Shown: one piece after another, positions 17,040 through 29,438 of the stretch
How the letters are laid out: every line of letters begins with the position of its first letter
Numbering within the stretch: position 1 is the first letter of the stretch
Assembly (NCBI RefSeq): GCF_020217465.1
Contig: NZ_CP084115.1
Span: 434,001-498,000, forward strand
Direction of reading: 5' to 3'
Origin: Cobetia amphilecti
GTDB lineage: Bacteria > Pseudomonadota > Gammaproteobacteria > Pseudomonadales > Halomonadaceae
Length of the DNA stretch: 64,000 nt
Translations under genes and position numbers: made by a program
The notes under the pieces: generated by a model
What the model was told of the DNA's origin: nothing
What the model saw: the letters and a program-made list of their open reading frames with translations, nothing else
The model's database searches: none

Positions 17040-18632
17040 ATGATGACCACCCCTTTCTTGCATAGAGTTCTTTCCATGGCCTCCACAGTGTCACGACGCT
17101 GGCGTCCCCGCTCGCTGCCGCAGCTGGTTCTGATGGCATTTCTGGTGGTGATGCTGCCGATTGCCGTGCTCATGTTTCAAGCAGGGCAGGCGCTGTCGGA
17201 GTTGTCGGAACTGGCGGATGTCAGTGCCCGCCAGGCTGTCGACCAGACCCGCCGCGCCCGCACGCTGACCAATCTCGCCGTCGAGATGGAGCGTAGCGCC
17301 CGCCAGTACGCCGTGCTGGAAAACCCTGATCTGATGAAGATCTACGCCGACAAGGCCAACAGCTTCCGCACCTTGCTGGATGAGCAGGCGCGGCTGTTGG
17401 GCGAGGGCGACCCTCGCGTCAGCGAGTTGAAGGCGACGCTGTCACAGCTCGAGCGCATGCCCGAGATGAGCGTCGACCAGGTCAGTCGCCATCTGGAAGA
17501 CTTCGGGCCCTTCTCGATCCAGGCCAGCGGCCTGCTCAACTCCACGCGTGAACTTGTCGATGCGCGTATCGAAGGCATCCGCGCCCGCGCCTCTCAGGTC
17601 AAGAATCAGCTGTGGTGGCAGACCGCCGCGCTGGTCTCCATCAGTCTGCTGTTGATGCTGTTCTTCACCTGGCTGATCATCCGTCCCATCCGGCAGCTGG
17701 AGCGCCGCATCAATGGCCTGGGTAGCGGCACCGACAGCGAGCGACCCATCGTCATCAAGGGGCCGGCGGAGCTGGTGCAGCTGGGCGAGCGTCTCAACTG
17801 GCTGTCGACGCGTCTGGATGAGCTCGAGGAGCAGAAGCAGCAGTTCCTGCGTCACATGTCGCATGAGCTCAAGACCCCGCTGGCCAGCATCCGTGAAGGC
17901 ACCGGCCTGCTGATCGACGAGGTCGCCGGGCCGCTGAGTCCGCACCAGACCGAGATTCTTGGTCTGCTGGATGACTCCAGCAAGGAATTGCAGAAGCTGA
18001 TCGAGCAACTCCTCGACTACAATCTGCTGCAGCACAATCAGGGCCTCGAACAGAGCCGCTTCGATGTGCATGAAGTGTTCAAGGAAGTGCTGGCGAAACA
18101 TCGCCTGGCACTGGAAAAGAAGGGCATGCGCGTGCATCTTCCGCCTGCCAGCCTCAGTTGGGAGGCGGACAGGCCGCGTACCGGGCGTATTCTCGACAAC
18201 CTGATCTCCAATGCCATCGCCTATGGCGAAGACAGCGGTGACCTGTGGTTGAGAGCCCGCAAGGAGCGTCGCAAGCTGATCATCGAAGTCGCCAACAGCG
18301 GTGAACCCATCGCCGCCCAGGACCGTGACCACCTGTTCAAGCCCTTCTATCAGGGCGCGGTGAAGCGCAAGGGCCCGCTCAAGGGCTCCGGCATCGGTCT
18401 CTCGGTCGCCGCTGACAGCGCCCGCGCCCAATTTGGTCAATTGGCGCTGGTGGATGACCCCAAGGCGGATGTCTGCTTCCGGCTGACATTGCCGACACCG
18501 AGTCGCTCGCTGACGTCAGGGGAAGGCAGCGAGCATGAACCGCAGGCAGACAGGGATGCCGCCGGAGCGGATCAGCAGTCCACACCACATGAAATGGCGT
18601 CATTGAACGCCATCAAGCACGCAAGGAACTGA
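17040..18632 (+). CDS. glrK: Sensor histidine kinase GlrK (QseE)
   Basis: Inner-membrane histidine kinase of about 530 residues. It has a short N-terminal tail, first helix (LVLMAFLVVMLPIAVLMFQAG), a helical periplasmic domain, second helix near residue 205 (LVSISLLLMLFFTWLII), a HAMP segment, the dimerisation motif FLRHMSHELKTPLASI with phospho-His near 275, and a HATPase domain (NLISNAIAYG, GSGIGLSV). The qseG-like lipoprotein and glrR genes follow, which identifies it as GlrK/QseE, an envelope-stress-linked kinase. ATG 17040 has AGGAAG upstream; a GTG at 17007 is an alternative. Confidence 0.9.
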   Translation: MMTTPFLHRVLSMASTVSRRWRPRSLPQLVLMAFLVVMLPIAVLMFQAGQALSELSELADVSARQAVDQTRRARTLTNLAVEMERSARQYAVLENPDLMKIYADKANSFRTLLDEQARLLGEGDPRVSELKATLSQLERMPEMSVDQVSRHLEDFGPFSIQASGLLNSTRELVDARIEGIRARASQVKNQLWWQTAALVSISLLLMLFFTWLIIRPIRQLERRINGLGSGTDSERPIVIKGPAELVQLGERLNWLSTRLDELEEQKQQFLRHMSHELKTPLASIREGTGLLIDEVAGPLSPHQTEILGLLDDSSKELQKLIEQLLDYNLLQHNQGLEQSRFDVHEVFKEVLAKHRLALEKKGMRVHLPPASLSWEADRPRTGRILDNLISNAIAYGEDSGDLWLRARKERRKLIIEVANSGEPIAAQDRDHLFKPFYQGAVKRKGPLKGSGIGLSVAADSARAQFGQLALVDDPKADVCFRLTLPTPSRSLTSGEGSEHEPQADRDAAGADQQSTPHEMASLNAIKHARN

Positions 18633-18636
18633 AGTG

Positions 18637-19203
18637 ATGAAGGGTCAACGACTACTGATGCGCCTGGCTGCAGGCGTGTTGCTCAGTACGCTTAGCGCCT
18701 GTGGCGCCCTGACCAATATCACCATGCCGGGCAGCGAGCCGGAAGTGGTCAGCCCGAGTGTGCGGGAGAGCTGCTATGGCGCCGGCGACCTGCCGGACTT
18801 CACCGGCGAGGACTGCCTGCTGGATGAATGGGTCGCCTTCGCGCTGCAGGCCCAGCGTGGCAACAGCGGCTGGCGTGAAAGCACCCTGTTGCAGCTGGAA
18901 GGCAACCGCCACGACCGTCGTCTCGCGCGTGCCATCGTGCTCAGCTGGGGCGATGAATCGGACTGGGAGCTGGCCTCCGACCTCTACAAGGCGGACCTGC
19001 CCACCGCCCCGAGCCGCCTGCAGCCGCTGCTTCGTCAGTGGCTCAATGGCCTCGAGGAGCGTCGCGGTCTGATCGCCGAGCGTGACAAGAATGACGGTGC
19101 CCGTCGCAAGCTCAGCGCCGAGAACGCCCAGCTGACCAAGAAGCTGGAAGCCTTGACGGCCATCGAAGAATCGATCAATTCGCGCCGCCAGAGCACGCCC
19201 TGA
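18637..19203 (+). CDS. qseG: QseG (YfhG)-like outer membrane lipoprotein
   Basis: Small lipoprotein of 188 residues. The N-terminus is a lipoprotein signal ending in the lipobox LSAC (Cys about 23). The mature part is helical and ends in a coiled-coil (RRKLSAENAQLTKKLEALTAIEES). Its position between glrK and glrR and these features match QseG, which in E. coli interacts with the GlrK sensor at the envelope and tunes its activity. Sequence similarity by eye is limited, so the name rests partly on context. The start overlaps closely with glrK (four bases between stop and ATG); AAGGA precedes it. Confidence 0.8.
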   Translation: MKGQRLLMRLAAGVLLSTLSACGALTNITMPGSEPEVVSPSVRESCYGAGDLPDFTGEDCLLDEWVAFALQAQRGNSGWRESTLLQLEGNRHDRRLARAIVLSWGDESDWELASDLYKADLPTAPSRLQPLLRQWLNGLEERRGLIAERDKNDGARRKLSAENAQLTKKLEALTAIEESINSRRQSTP

Positions 19204-19323
19204 ATCCTCAGCGGCAGACTCTGGCCACGACCCTGTCACTCAATCCCCGCGATTGCATGACGCAAGACTGTGCGGCCCCGACGTCGATGTCCCAGGCCCT
19301 CGGGTGTCGCAAGGAGAGTTAGT

Positions 19324-20691
<1,368 letters not shown>

Positions 20692-20816
20692 GTTTATCGC
20701 GTCCGAAGCCACGCGAAAGGCGTAAGGTCAAAAGCGGCCCACAGCTTCTTGCAAGCCCACGCGCGTAAAGCGTGAGTGCAAAAGCGGCTTGGTGTATCGG
20801 ACGTGAAGCGCTCATG

Positions 20817-20856
20817 AAAAAGCCCCGTTACCTGTTCAGGTAGCGGGGCTTTTTGC
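20817..20856. terminator. Bidirectional terminator between glrR and xseA
   Basis: AAAAAGCCCCG and CGGGGCTTTTT flank an inner TACCTG/CAGGTA stem. A-run and T-run make it functional on both strands for the convergent glrR and xseA. Confidence 0.92.
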
Positions 20857-20891
20857 GTCTTGTTCTCGTCATGCCGAGGCAAGGCAGGGGA

Positions 20892-22259
20892 TCAGGGGCG
20901 CGGCTTGTAGCGGCGTTTGACCTCGACGGCGAGGCGGCCTTCGCCGAGGCGGATCGAGAGCATCTCGCCGGGCTGGGTCTGGTGGGCGGCGCGAATCACC
21001 TTGCTGTCGCCGGGTGCCGGCGTCTGGCTGCCGACACGCTCGACGATGGCGTAGCCACGGTTGAGCACATTGAGCGGGCTGACTGCATTCAGCGCGCGCA
21101 TCGCGCCTTCCAGGCGCTCACGATCAGCGGCCAGGCGACGTGGCAGGGCGTTGTTGAGGCGCGGGGTCAGCATCGCCAGTTGCTGACGATGGCGCTGGAT
21201 ATCGCGCGCGGGGCTGGCCTGCTGCAGGCGGCGGGTCAGCTGATCGGCCTTCTGCTGCTCACTGGTCATGCGCATGCGCACTGCGGTGTGCAGGCGGCGT
21301 TCCAGCTCGCGGGCACGCTGGCGCTGGGTTTCCAGCTCACGCGCCGGATGACGCAGGCGCGAGCGGGCATGATCCAGCCGCTGCGCCGCCTGATCGAGGC
21401 GGGCACGCTGCGCGCGCCACAGGCGCTGCTTGAGGGCGGTCAGTTGCTGCACCTGGGCGCGTTGGTCCGGGTACAGCGCCTCGGCAGCAGCAGAGGGCGT
21501 CGGCGCGCGCAGGTCGGCGGCCAGCTCCGCCAGGGTGGTGTCGGTCTCGTGGCCGATGGCGGCCACCACCGGCAGGCGCGAGTGGAAGATGGCGCGCGCC
21601 AGATGCTGATCATTGAAGGCCCACAGGTCTTCCAGGCTGCCGCCGCCACGCGTGATCAGCAGCGCATCACAGTCGCTGTCGCGATTGGCCATCGCCACCG
21701 CGCGAATCAGCTGCGGCACCGCCTGCGGCCCCTGCACGGCGACCGGCAACACGCTCAGATGCGCCTGCGGCCAGCGCTTGCGCGTCACCGCGATCACGTC
21801 CTGCAGCGCCGCGCCGGTGGCGGAGGTGATCACGCCCAGATGGCGCGGCGGATGGGGCAGGGCGCGCTGATTGGCGAACACGCCCTCGGCCGCCAGTTGC
21901 TCCCTCAGGCGTGCCAGTCGCGCCAGCCACTCCCCCAGCCCCGCCTGCTGCAACGCCTCGACGATCAGCTGATAGTCGCCACGCGCCTCGAACAGCGACA
22001 CCTTGGCGCGCACCCGCACCCGATCGCCATCCCTGGGTTTCTCGCGCAGAAACTGGGCGCGGCTCTTGAACAGCGCACAGCGCACCTGGGCGTTGTCATC
22101 CTTGAGCGTGAAGTAGCAGTGGCCGGAGCGCGGCTGCGAAAAGCCCGAGATCTCCCCCTCGATCCAGAGCTCCCCCAGGCCTCGCTCCAGCAGGCCCTTG
22201 GCCTCGCGGTTGAGCTGGGTCACGCTGATGGCGTTGGCGGCAGACGAGGTTTCGAACAC
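20892..22259 (-). CDS. xseA: Exodeoxyribonuclease VII large subunit
   Basis: XseA with XseB degrades single-stranded DNA to oligonucleotides. The protein of 455 residues has an N-terminal OB-fold (LWIEGEISGFSQPRSGHCYFTLKDDNAQVRCALF), the catalytic core (GVITSATGAALQDVIAV, LITRGGGSLEDLWAFND, PVVAAIGHETDTTLAE) and a coiled-coil C-terminus. GTG 22259 is preferred: AAGGA lies seven bases upstream and the family N-terminus starts there, although the frame is open further upstream. It is divergent from guaB. Confidence 0.94.
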   Translation of the reverse strand: MFETSSAANAISVTQLNREAKGLLERGLGELWIEGEISGFSQPRSGHCYFTLKDDNAQVRCALFKSRAQFLREKPRDGDRVRVRAKVSLFEARGDYQLIVEALQQAGLGEWLARLARLREQLAAEGVFANQRALPHPPRHLGVITSATGAALQDVIAVTRKRWPQAHLSVLPVAVQGPQAVPQLIRAVAMANRDSDCDALLITRGGGSLEDLWAFNDQHLARAIFHSRLPVVAAIGHETDTTLAELAADLRAPTPSAAAEALYPDQRAQVQQLTALKQRLWRAQRARLDQAAQRLDHARSRLRHPARELETQRQRARELERRLHTAVRMRMTSEQQKADQLTRRLQQASPARDIQRHRQQLAMLTPRLNNALPRRLAADRERLEGAMRALNAVSPLNVLNRGYAIVERVGSQTPAPGDSKVIRAAHQTQPGEMLSIRLGEGRLAVEVKRRYKPRP

Positions 22260-24155
<1,896 letters not shown>

Positions 24156-24175
24156 TACATAGCGAAGCGCGACGC

Positions 24176-24210
24176 AAAGCGGGAGCCCAACACGGGTTCC
24201 CGCTTTGCTT
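24176..24210 (+). terminator. Hairpin between guaB and guaA
   Basis: AAAGCGGGAGCCC pairs with GGGTTCCCGCTTT (one mismatch) around a short loop, followed by a weak T-tail. It may terminate or attenuate guaB transcription ahead of guaA, so the two genes may not be equally expressed. Confidence 0.7.
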
Positions 24211-24320
24211 GGGTCGAACGAACTTTCGGTATCGGCTACCCTCGACGCCAGATTGTTTCGGCCCTGCGCTCCCTCGCAGCTCCGAAGCGGGTCTCACGAC
24301 TCCCCAATGAGAGACTGAAG

Positions 24321-25895
24321 ATGCAAGACATCCATTCCCACAAGATCCTGATCCTCGATTTCGGTTCCCAGTACACACAGCTGATCGCGCGTCGCGTGCG
24401 TGAGCTGGGCGTGTTCTCCGAGGTGCGTGCCTTCGACATCACCGAAGAAGAGATCCGCGAGTACAACCCCAACGGCATCATCCTGGCCGGTGGCCCGGAA
24501 TCCGTCACCGAGCTGGACTCGCCGCGTGCGCCTGAGTGCGTGTTCGAGATGGGTCTGCCGGTGTTCGGCATCTGTTACGGCATGCAGACCATGGCCGAGC
24601 AGCTCGGCGGCAAGGTCGAAGGCTCCAACATGCGCGAATTCGGCTATGCCCAGATTCGTGTCGACGGTGAGTCCGCGCTGTTCAAGGACATCAAGGACCA
24701 CCTGGACGACGAAGGCCGCCCGCTGCTCGACGTCTGGATGAGCCACGGTGACAAGGTCGCGCAAGTCCCGGAGACCTTCACCGTCACCGCCTCCACCCCG
24801 AGCTGCCCGATCGCCGCCATGGCGTGGGAAGAGAAGCAGTTCTACGGCGTGCAGTTCCACCCGGAAGTCACCCACACCCTGCAGGGCCAGCGCATCCTCG
24901 AGCACTTCGTGATCGAGATCTGCCAGTCCGAGCGTCTGTGGACTCCGGCCAAGATCATCGAAGACCTCACGGATCGCGTTCGCGCTCAGGTCGGTGACCG
25001 CAAGGTGCTGCTCGGCCTGTCCGGCGGCGTCGACTCCTCCGTGGTCGCGGCGCTGCTGCACAAGGCCATCGGCGACCAGCTGACCTGCGTCTTCGTCGAC
25101 AACGGCCTGCTGCGCAAGAAGGAAGGCGACCAGGTCATGGAAACCTTCTCTCGCCACATGGGCGTGAAGGTCATCCGTGTTGACGCCGAAGACCTCTTCC
25201 TCGGCAAGCTGGCTGGCGTCAGCGACCCGGAAGCCAAGCGCAAGGCCATCGGCAACACCTTCATCGAAGTGTTCGATGCCGAAGCCGCCAAGCTCAAGGA
25301 TGTCGACTTCCTCGCTCAGGGCACCATCTACCCGGACGTGATCGAATCCGCTGCCAGCAAGACCGGCAAGTCTCACGTCATCAAGTCCCACCACAATGTC
25401 GGCGGCCTGCCGGACGACATGAAGATGGAACTGGTCGAGCCGCTGCGCGAGCTGTTCAAGGACGAAGTCCGCAAGGTCGGCCTCGAACTCGGCCTGCCCT
25501 ACGACATGGTCTACCGTCACCCCTTCCCGGGGCCGGGTCTGGGCGTGCGTATCCTCGGTGAAGTGAAGAAGGAATACGCAGATATCCTGCGTGAAGCCGA
25601 CGCCATCTTCATCGAAGAGCTGCACAACTTCGACTGGTACCACAAGACCAGCCAGGCGTTTGCCGTCTTCCTGCCGGTCAAGTCCGTCGGCGTCGTCGGC
25701 GATGGCCGTCGTTACGAGTGGGTCATCGCCATTCGTGCCGTCGAGACCGTCGACTTCATGACTGCCCGCTGGGCGCACCTGCCGTATGAGCTGCTGGAGA
25801 AGGTCTCCAACCGCATCATCAACGAGCTGGAGCACGTCTCGCGCGTCACCTATGACGTCAGCAGCAAGCCGCCGGCCACCATCGAGTGGGAATGA
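24321..25895 (+). CDS. guaA: GMP synthase (glutamine-hydrolysing)
   Basis: GuaA converts XMP to GMP using glutamine and ATP. It has 524 residues. The class I glutamine amidotransferase domain comes first: GICYGMQ with nucleophile C85 and FHPEVTHT with the His and Glu of the triad. The ATP-pyrophosphatase domain follows with the PP-loop [12 protein letters not shown] near 230, and the GMP-synthase C-terminal domain ends in the family tail PPATIEWE. It lies downstream of guaB. Confidence 0.98.
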   Translation: MQDIHSHKILILDFGSQYTQLIARRVRELGVFSEVRAFDITEEEIREYNPNGIILAGGPESVTELDSPRAPECVFEMGLPVFGICYGMQTMAEQLGGKVEGSNMREFGYAQIRVDGESALFKDIKDHLDDEGRPLLDVWMSHGDKVAQVPETFTVTASTPSCPIAAMAWEEKQFYGVQFHPEVTHTLQGQRILEHFVIEICQSERLWTPAKIIEDLTDRVRAQVGDRKVLLGLSGGVDSSVVAALLHKAIGDQLTCVFVDNGLLRKKEGDQVMETFSRHMGVKVIRVDAEDLFLGKLAGVSDPEAKRKAIGNTFIEVFDAEAAKLKDVDFLAQGTIYPDVIESAASKTGKSHVIKSHHNVGGLPDDMKMELVEPLRELFKDEVRKVGLELGLPYDMVYRHPFPGPGLGVRILGEVKKEYADILREADAIFIEELHNFDWYHKTSQAFAVFLPVKSVGVVGDGRRYEWVIAIRAVETVDFMTARWAHLPYELLEKVSNRIINELEHVSRVTYDVSSKPPATIEWE

Positions 25896-25979
25896 TCGCC
25901 TGACGATCCCCCCTCGCTGAGCTGACGCAGCGTTCTGTCTTGACGGTCTCTTGAGCTGATCGAGACGAGAACGCAGCAA

Positions 25980-26021
25980 GCAAAAAGCCCTTCTGGCCAT
26001 TGGCTGGAAGGGCTTTTTTGT
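25980..26021. terminator. Bidirectional terminator after guaA
   Basis: AAAAAGCCCTTC pairs with GAAGGGCTTTTTT around an inner TGGCCA-type loop. It serves guaA and the convergent gene pair that ends at 26069. Confidence 0.92.
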
Positions 26022-26068
26022 GGGCGCGATTCAGGAAACGCTTACCGCCTTGTTTACTCCAGCTCGGC

Positions 26069-26701
26069 TCACTCCTGCTTGGCTGGCGCCTGCCTGGCCT
26101 TGCGTAGATCGAGCCGGACGCCGTGGGCGGAGTGGAAGAAGCCGAAGTCGGCCAACAGGCGGGTGTCGCCTGCGGGAGTTTGCCATTCGACTTCGGCGCG
26201 GTGATTGCGGACTTCGTGCATCACGGCGTCGTACTTCAGCAGCAGTGAGTCCAGATCGGCTTGCTCGGTCTTCACATTCCATTGAGTGACGACCAGCAGG
26301 TAGTCGCCGAGTTGTGGCTGATAGGTGGAGGTGAGATGCGCCTCGGTGAGCGTCAGCGGTAGCGCGTCGCCATCCTTGGAGAGTGCCAGATGCTGATTGA
26401 GATAGTCGCTGAGTTGATCTGTCAGCGTCTGCGCCAAGGGAGCATCGGGCTTGGCGTCACCCAGCGCTGCCAGTTGTGGCGCTGCGATCAGCAGGTCTTC
26501 ACGCGGGAACTGGAGAGTGAGCTTGAGCGTGTGCTGCGGCTGCTGCTGGAAGATGAGCGTGCTGCCGGGCAGGGCATGGGCGTGAGCCGACTGGATGATG
26601 CCCATGCCGCTGACACCCATGCCGCTGATTCCCGTGGCAATACCGCCGATCATCACCGCGAGCGTGAGCAGCGCCGCGCGCCACGGCGAGCTGCGGGTCA
26701 T
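26069..26701 (-). CDS. Secreted or membrane-anchored protein of unknown function
   Basis: A 210-residue protein with a hydrophobic N-terminal signal (ALLTLAVMIGGIATGISGMGV) and a likely cleavage region near SAHAHA. The mature part has no motif I recognise; it looks like a mixed alpha/beta soluble domain (STLIFQQQPQHTLKLTLQFPREDLL) ending in a basic stretch. Its start overlaps the stop of the DUF3500 gene by ATGA, so the two are one translation unit and probably work together. Confidence 0.75.
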   Translation of the reverse strand: MTRSSPWRAALLTLAVMIGGIATGISGMGVSGMGIIQSAHAHALPGSTLIFQQQPQHTLKLTLQFPREDLLIAAPQLAALGDAKPDAPLAQTLTDQLSDYLNQHLALSKDGDALPLTLTEAHLTSTYQPQLGDYLLVVTQWNVKTEQADLDSLLLKYDAVMHEVRNHRAEVEWQTPAGDTRLLADFGFFHSAHGVRLDLRKARQAPAKQE

Positions 26702-27891
26702 TCGCTCTGGCCGCCGTAGTCGTCGGTGCGGTCACGCCATACCGAGTGCGGATGGTTGCCGACCTTGTCGGTGGACTTGTTGGACTGCAACGAGAATTCG
26801 ATCCACAGCGACGGGCCGTGTATGCGCACATAATCGTTTTCGGCGCTGACCTGCGGCGTGCCGGAGAAGCCGAGATAGGTCTCGGGAAGCTCGGAGGTGT
26901 ACTTCTCCATGTAGGCCGCGGCTTCGGGGGCGGAGATGTCGTCCACATAGGTTTCGATGGCCGTCAGCAGCAGCGCTCGCTGGTCATCATCCAACTCGGA
27001 GACCGGCAGGCCTTCATAGCTTTCGGGGATGGCATCGTCGGCCTGGGGGCCAGCGAGGATATCGCGGTAGGTGCCTGCCAGCGTGGCCTCGGCCTTCTGG
27101 TCATCGGAGAGCGAGCTCAACAGGGTGGCGAAGGCATCGCGCTCCTGGGTCAGCGGCTCGTTCACCCGGCCGTTCATCTCGAAATAGGGGAAGGGTTCTA
27201 CACCACGGAAGGAGGGCGTGGCACCGGCCAGCTTGCCGTCGGTATAGGTGTTGGCGAAGGCCATGTGGTGGCCACCGTAGTACAGCTCCCAGGTGCCGGT
27301 CTCGCCGGGCGTGCCGAGGAAGGCGAACTTGGTGTTGTAGGAGGAGTAACCGGCCTTGTAGTCGGTGCTGACGGTGTTGATGTAGTCATCGGCGTTGAGC
27401 GTCTGGAGCATCTCGTCGAAGCCTTCATCGGGCGCGTGGCCGGTGGCTTCCAGCATGATGGCTTTGACGAGGCCGCGCTGCTTGATGTTCAGCTCGCCCA
27501 GCAGCACGCCGGGGCGTTTCGGGAAGGCGCCAGCGGGCAGATTGCTCCAGTTCTCGGCCTCAGCGAGGGAGTAGTCATGCTGGAGGTTCTGCAGGATGTC
27601 GTCGTCGGAGATATCCGCCTTGAGCAGATCAATCAGGCACAGCATGCGCGCATAACCGGGTGTGTCGCCGCACTCGGCGGCGCTCTCGGGGATGGGCACG
27701 CTCTGCATCTGGGTGCTGGTGTCGCCCATGCGCGCGCGCAGCGCCTCGCTCAGCGCCTGGTCTTCCGCTGACATCGGCGGCGGGCCATCGTGATCGGGCG
27801 GCGGCCCATCGTGCCCTTGCTGTGCGAGGACGGGGAAGGACAGGAGCGCGGCCAGCGCGGCTCCTCCGGTCACTGCGAGACGTCGGGACAT
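26698..27891 (-). CDS. DUF3500-family secreted protein
   Basis: A 397-residue protein with a signal peptide (AALAALLSFPVLAQQ) and then a His/Pro-rich stretch. The body looks like the DUF3500 family: WELYYGGHHMAFANTYTDGKLAGATPSFRGVEPFPYFEMNG and, at the C-terminus, HGPSLWIEFSLQSN with HPHSVWRDRTDDYGG. The clustered histidines hint at metal binding. Function is unknown. It is translationally coupled to the 26069-26701 gene. The family call comes from recognition and should be confirmed by a profile search. Confidence 0.75.
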   Translation of the reverse strand: MSRRLAVTGGAALAALLSFPVLAQQGHDGPPPDHDGPPPMSAEDQALSEALRARMGDTSTQMQSVPIPESAAECGDTPGYARMLCLIDLLKADISDDDILQNLQHDYSLAEAENWSNLPAGAFPKRPGVLLGELNIKQRGLVKAIMLEATGHAPDEGFDEMLQTLNADDYINTVSTDYKAGYSSYNTKFAFLGTPGETGTWELYYGGHHMAFANTYTDGKLAGATPSFRGVEPFPYFEMNGRVNEPLTQERDAFATLLSSLSDDQKAEATLAGTYRDILAGPQADDAIPESYEGLPVSELDDDQRALLLTAIETYVDDISAPEAAAYMEKYTSELPETYLGFSGTPQVSAENDYVRIHGPSLWIEFSLQSNKSTDKVGNHPHSVWRDRTDDYGGQSE

Positions 27892-28033
27892 CGATGGGCC
27901 TATTTTCCGGGGACAGGAGGAAAACCTTAGCCCGCCTGACGTCGAGCAGGAAGCCTTCGCCAGATGATTTCTTTGTGCACATGCGGTGGGCTGTGCGTCG
28001 GCTGGCGACGACAGCCACGGGCCATGTCACGGC

Positions 28034-28924
28034 TCACGCCAGTGTCAGGTCACCGTCGTATTCGAAGCACCTTTCCTCGCCGGTGACGGGGTCAATGAAC
28101 TCGAATCCCTTGGAGAGCAGCTGCAGGGGGCGCGCGTAGTCATCCGGCGAGAGCGGTTGCAGCACGGGGTAGTAGCGGTCATTCAGAATCGGCCAGCCCA
28201 GCGTCTGCATGTGCACGCGTAGCTGGTGGGTTCTGCCGGTGACAGGATGCAGCTCGAACAATGCCTGGCGGTCTGTCTGCTGCACGCAGCGAATCACCGA
28301 GTGGCTGTTGGCCGCGCCGTCGGTGACATGAATGCGGAAGCGTTGCTCGCTCTGCTCGAGACGATTCTTCACCTCCCACTGCTGGCCCACCAGGGACTCA
28401 TCGCTGTGGGTCTCCGCGATGGCCTGATAGGTCTTGTGGATATTCCGCGACTTGAACAGCTGATGATAGAGGGGGCGCGTGTCGGGATTGACGGAGCACA
28501 GCACCAGCCCCGCCGTGACCCTATCCAGGCGATGCACCGCCTGCAGCGCCTCTATCCCGGTGCGCTTGCGCAGTCGCTGCTGCAGGCACTCATTCACGTA
28601 CAGGCCGCCGGGTGTCACCGGCAGAAAATGCGGCTTGTAGGCCACCAGAATGTGCTCATCCTGATAGAGAATCCGCTCCGCGAAGGGGATGCTCGGCTCG
28701 CTTGCCACCTCGCGGTAATAGAACACGCGTAGATGTGGCTGGTAGGGCGACTCTGGCGTAATCCGCGAGCCATCATCGCGATGCACCTTGCCCTCGGCCA
28801 TGCGCTCGCGCCAGCGTGACTCGGCAATCGCCGGAAACTTGAGCAGCAGATACTCCAGCACCGTCGTCACACCGGGATTGACCTGAGGCAGGCTCAGCTT
28901 GGAAGGACGCGCGGAAATGGACAT
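28034..28924 (-). CDS. RluA-family pseudouridine synthase
   Basis: A 296-residue enzyme with the RluA catalytic motif AVHRLDRVTAGLVL (catalytic Asp) and supporting motifs LVAYKPHFLPVTPGG and PVTGRTHQLRVHMQTLGWPILND. An S4-like N-terminal segment (TTVLEYLLLKFPAIAESRWRERMAEGKV) may bind RNA. These enzymes isomerise uridine in rRNA or tRNA; the exact target is not clear. ATG 28924 is preferred to 28969 because the sequence between them is poor and spans a run of ten G, which could also be prone to slippage. Confidence 0.88.
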   Translation of the reverse strand: MSISARPSKLSLPQVNPGVTTVLEYLLLKFPAIAESRWRERMAEGKVHRDDGSRITPESPYQPHLRVFYYREVASEPSIPFAERILYQDEHILVAYKPHFLPVTPGGLYVNECLQQRLRKRTGIEALQAVHRLDRVTAGLVLCSVNPDTRPLYHQLFKSRNIHKTYQAIAETHSDESLVGQQWEVKNRLEQSEQRFRIHVTDGAANSHSVIRCVQQTDRQALFELHPVTGRTHQLRVHMQTLGWPILNDRYYPVLQPLSPDDYARPLQLLSKGFEFIDPVTGEERCFEYDGDLTLA

Positions 28925-29438
28925 GGAAGGCCTGAGGTTGAGGGGGGGGGGGCGGCTTGAGGGAGCCATTGTACAGGGTGAGGTGGGGAGCGAGTGTCAG
29001 TAGAGGATAGGTTATCTGTGTCGCCGATATATGATCGGGTCTTATGACACTGATCAACGTCCAGTCAGTATTTGCGACACGAAATAGGAATCCGGCTGTA
29101 TATCGTTGTCATCAAGAGCTACCATCGCGCATTTACCTACATGATAATTTTAGGCTATTGTCAAGAGAGCTCTGCGTTTGTCTCTGCAGTGGACGCCGAC
29201 TTTGTCGTAGAGCCTTGAGCAGCGACGTTAAGTATTATCTGTGAAATTAGAAGGTTGATTGTGAGTCAAGGGGGAATGAGAGAAGTTGTGTAATATCGTA
29301 ATTTATTAAGTGCTCATAATATTCGTAATCCAGTTGCTTTGTTGTAGGAGCATATTATCTTTATATGAGATCAAAAAATAGCGCCTAGCTAACCTCCTAA
29401 TTCAATTTTCGCCGATTAATGCTAATAAGGGTTGTCTG
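28925..29438. other. Left border of the AT-rich island
   Basis: Base composition falls sharply within this stretch, from the GC-rich core to AT-rich DNA that continues to about 31370. A run of ten G lies near 28940. No convincing gene, tRNA, integrase or direct repeat marks the junction. The last 100 bases before 29439 hold the likely promoter of the ATPase gene. Confidence 0.5.

Noticed and set aside
20711-20790. Imperfect direct repeat ending AAAAGCGGC (two copies) after glrR
   Set aside because: The similarity is limited to about 30 bases with gaps, and no function or wider copy number can be inferred from the window.
29044-29244. 66-codon frame at the left border of the AT-rich island
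   Set aside because: No ribosome site, no similarity, and it ends before the promoter region of the ATPase gene; a retron or toxin gene was considered but no supporting motif is visible.
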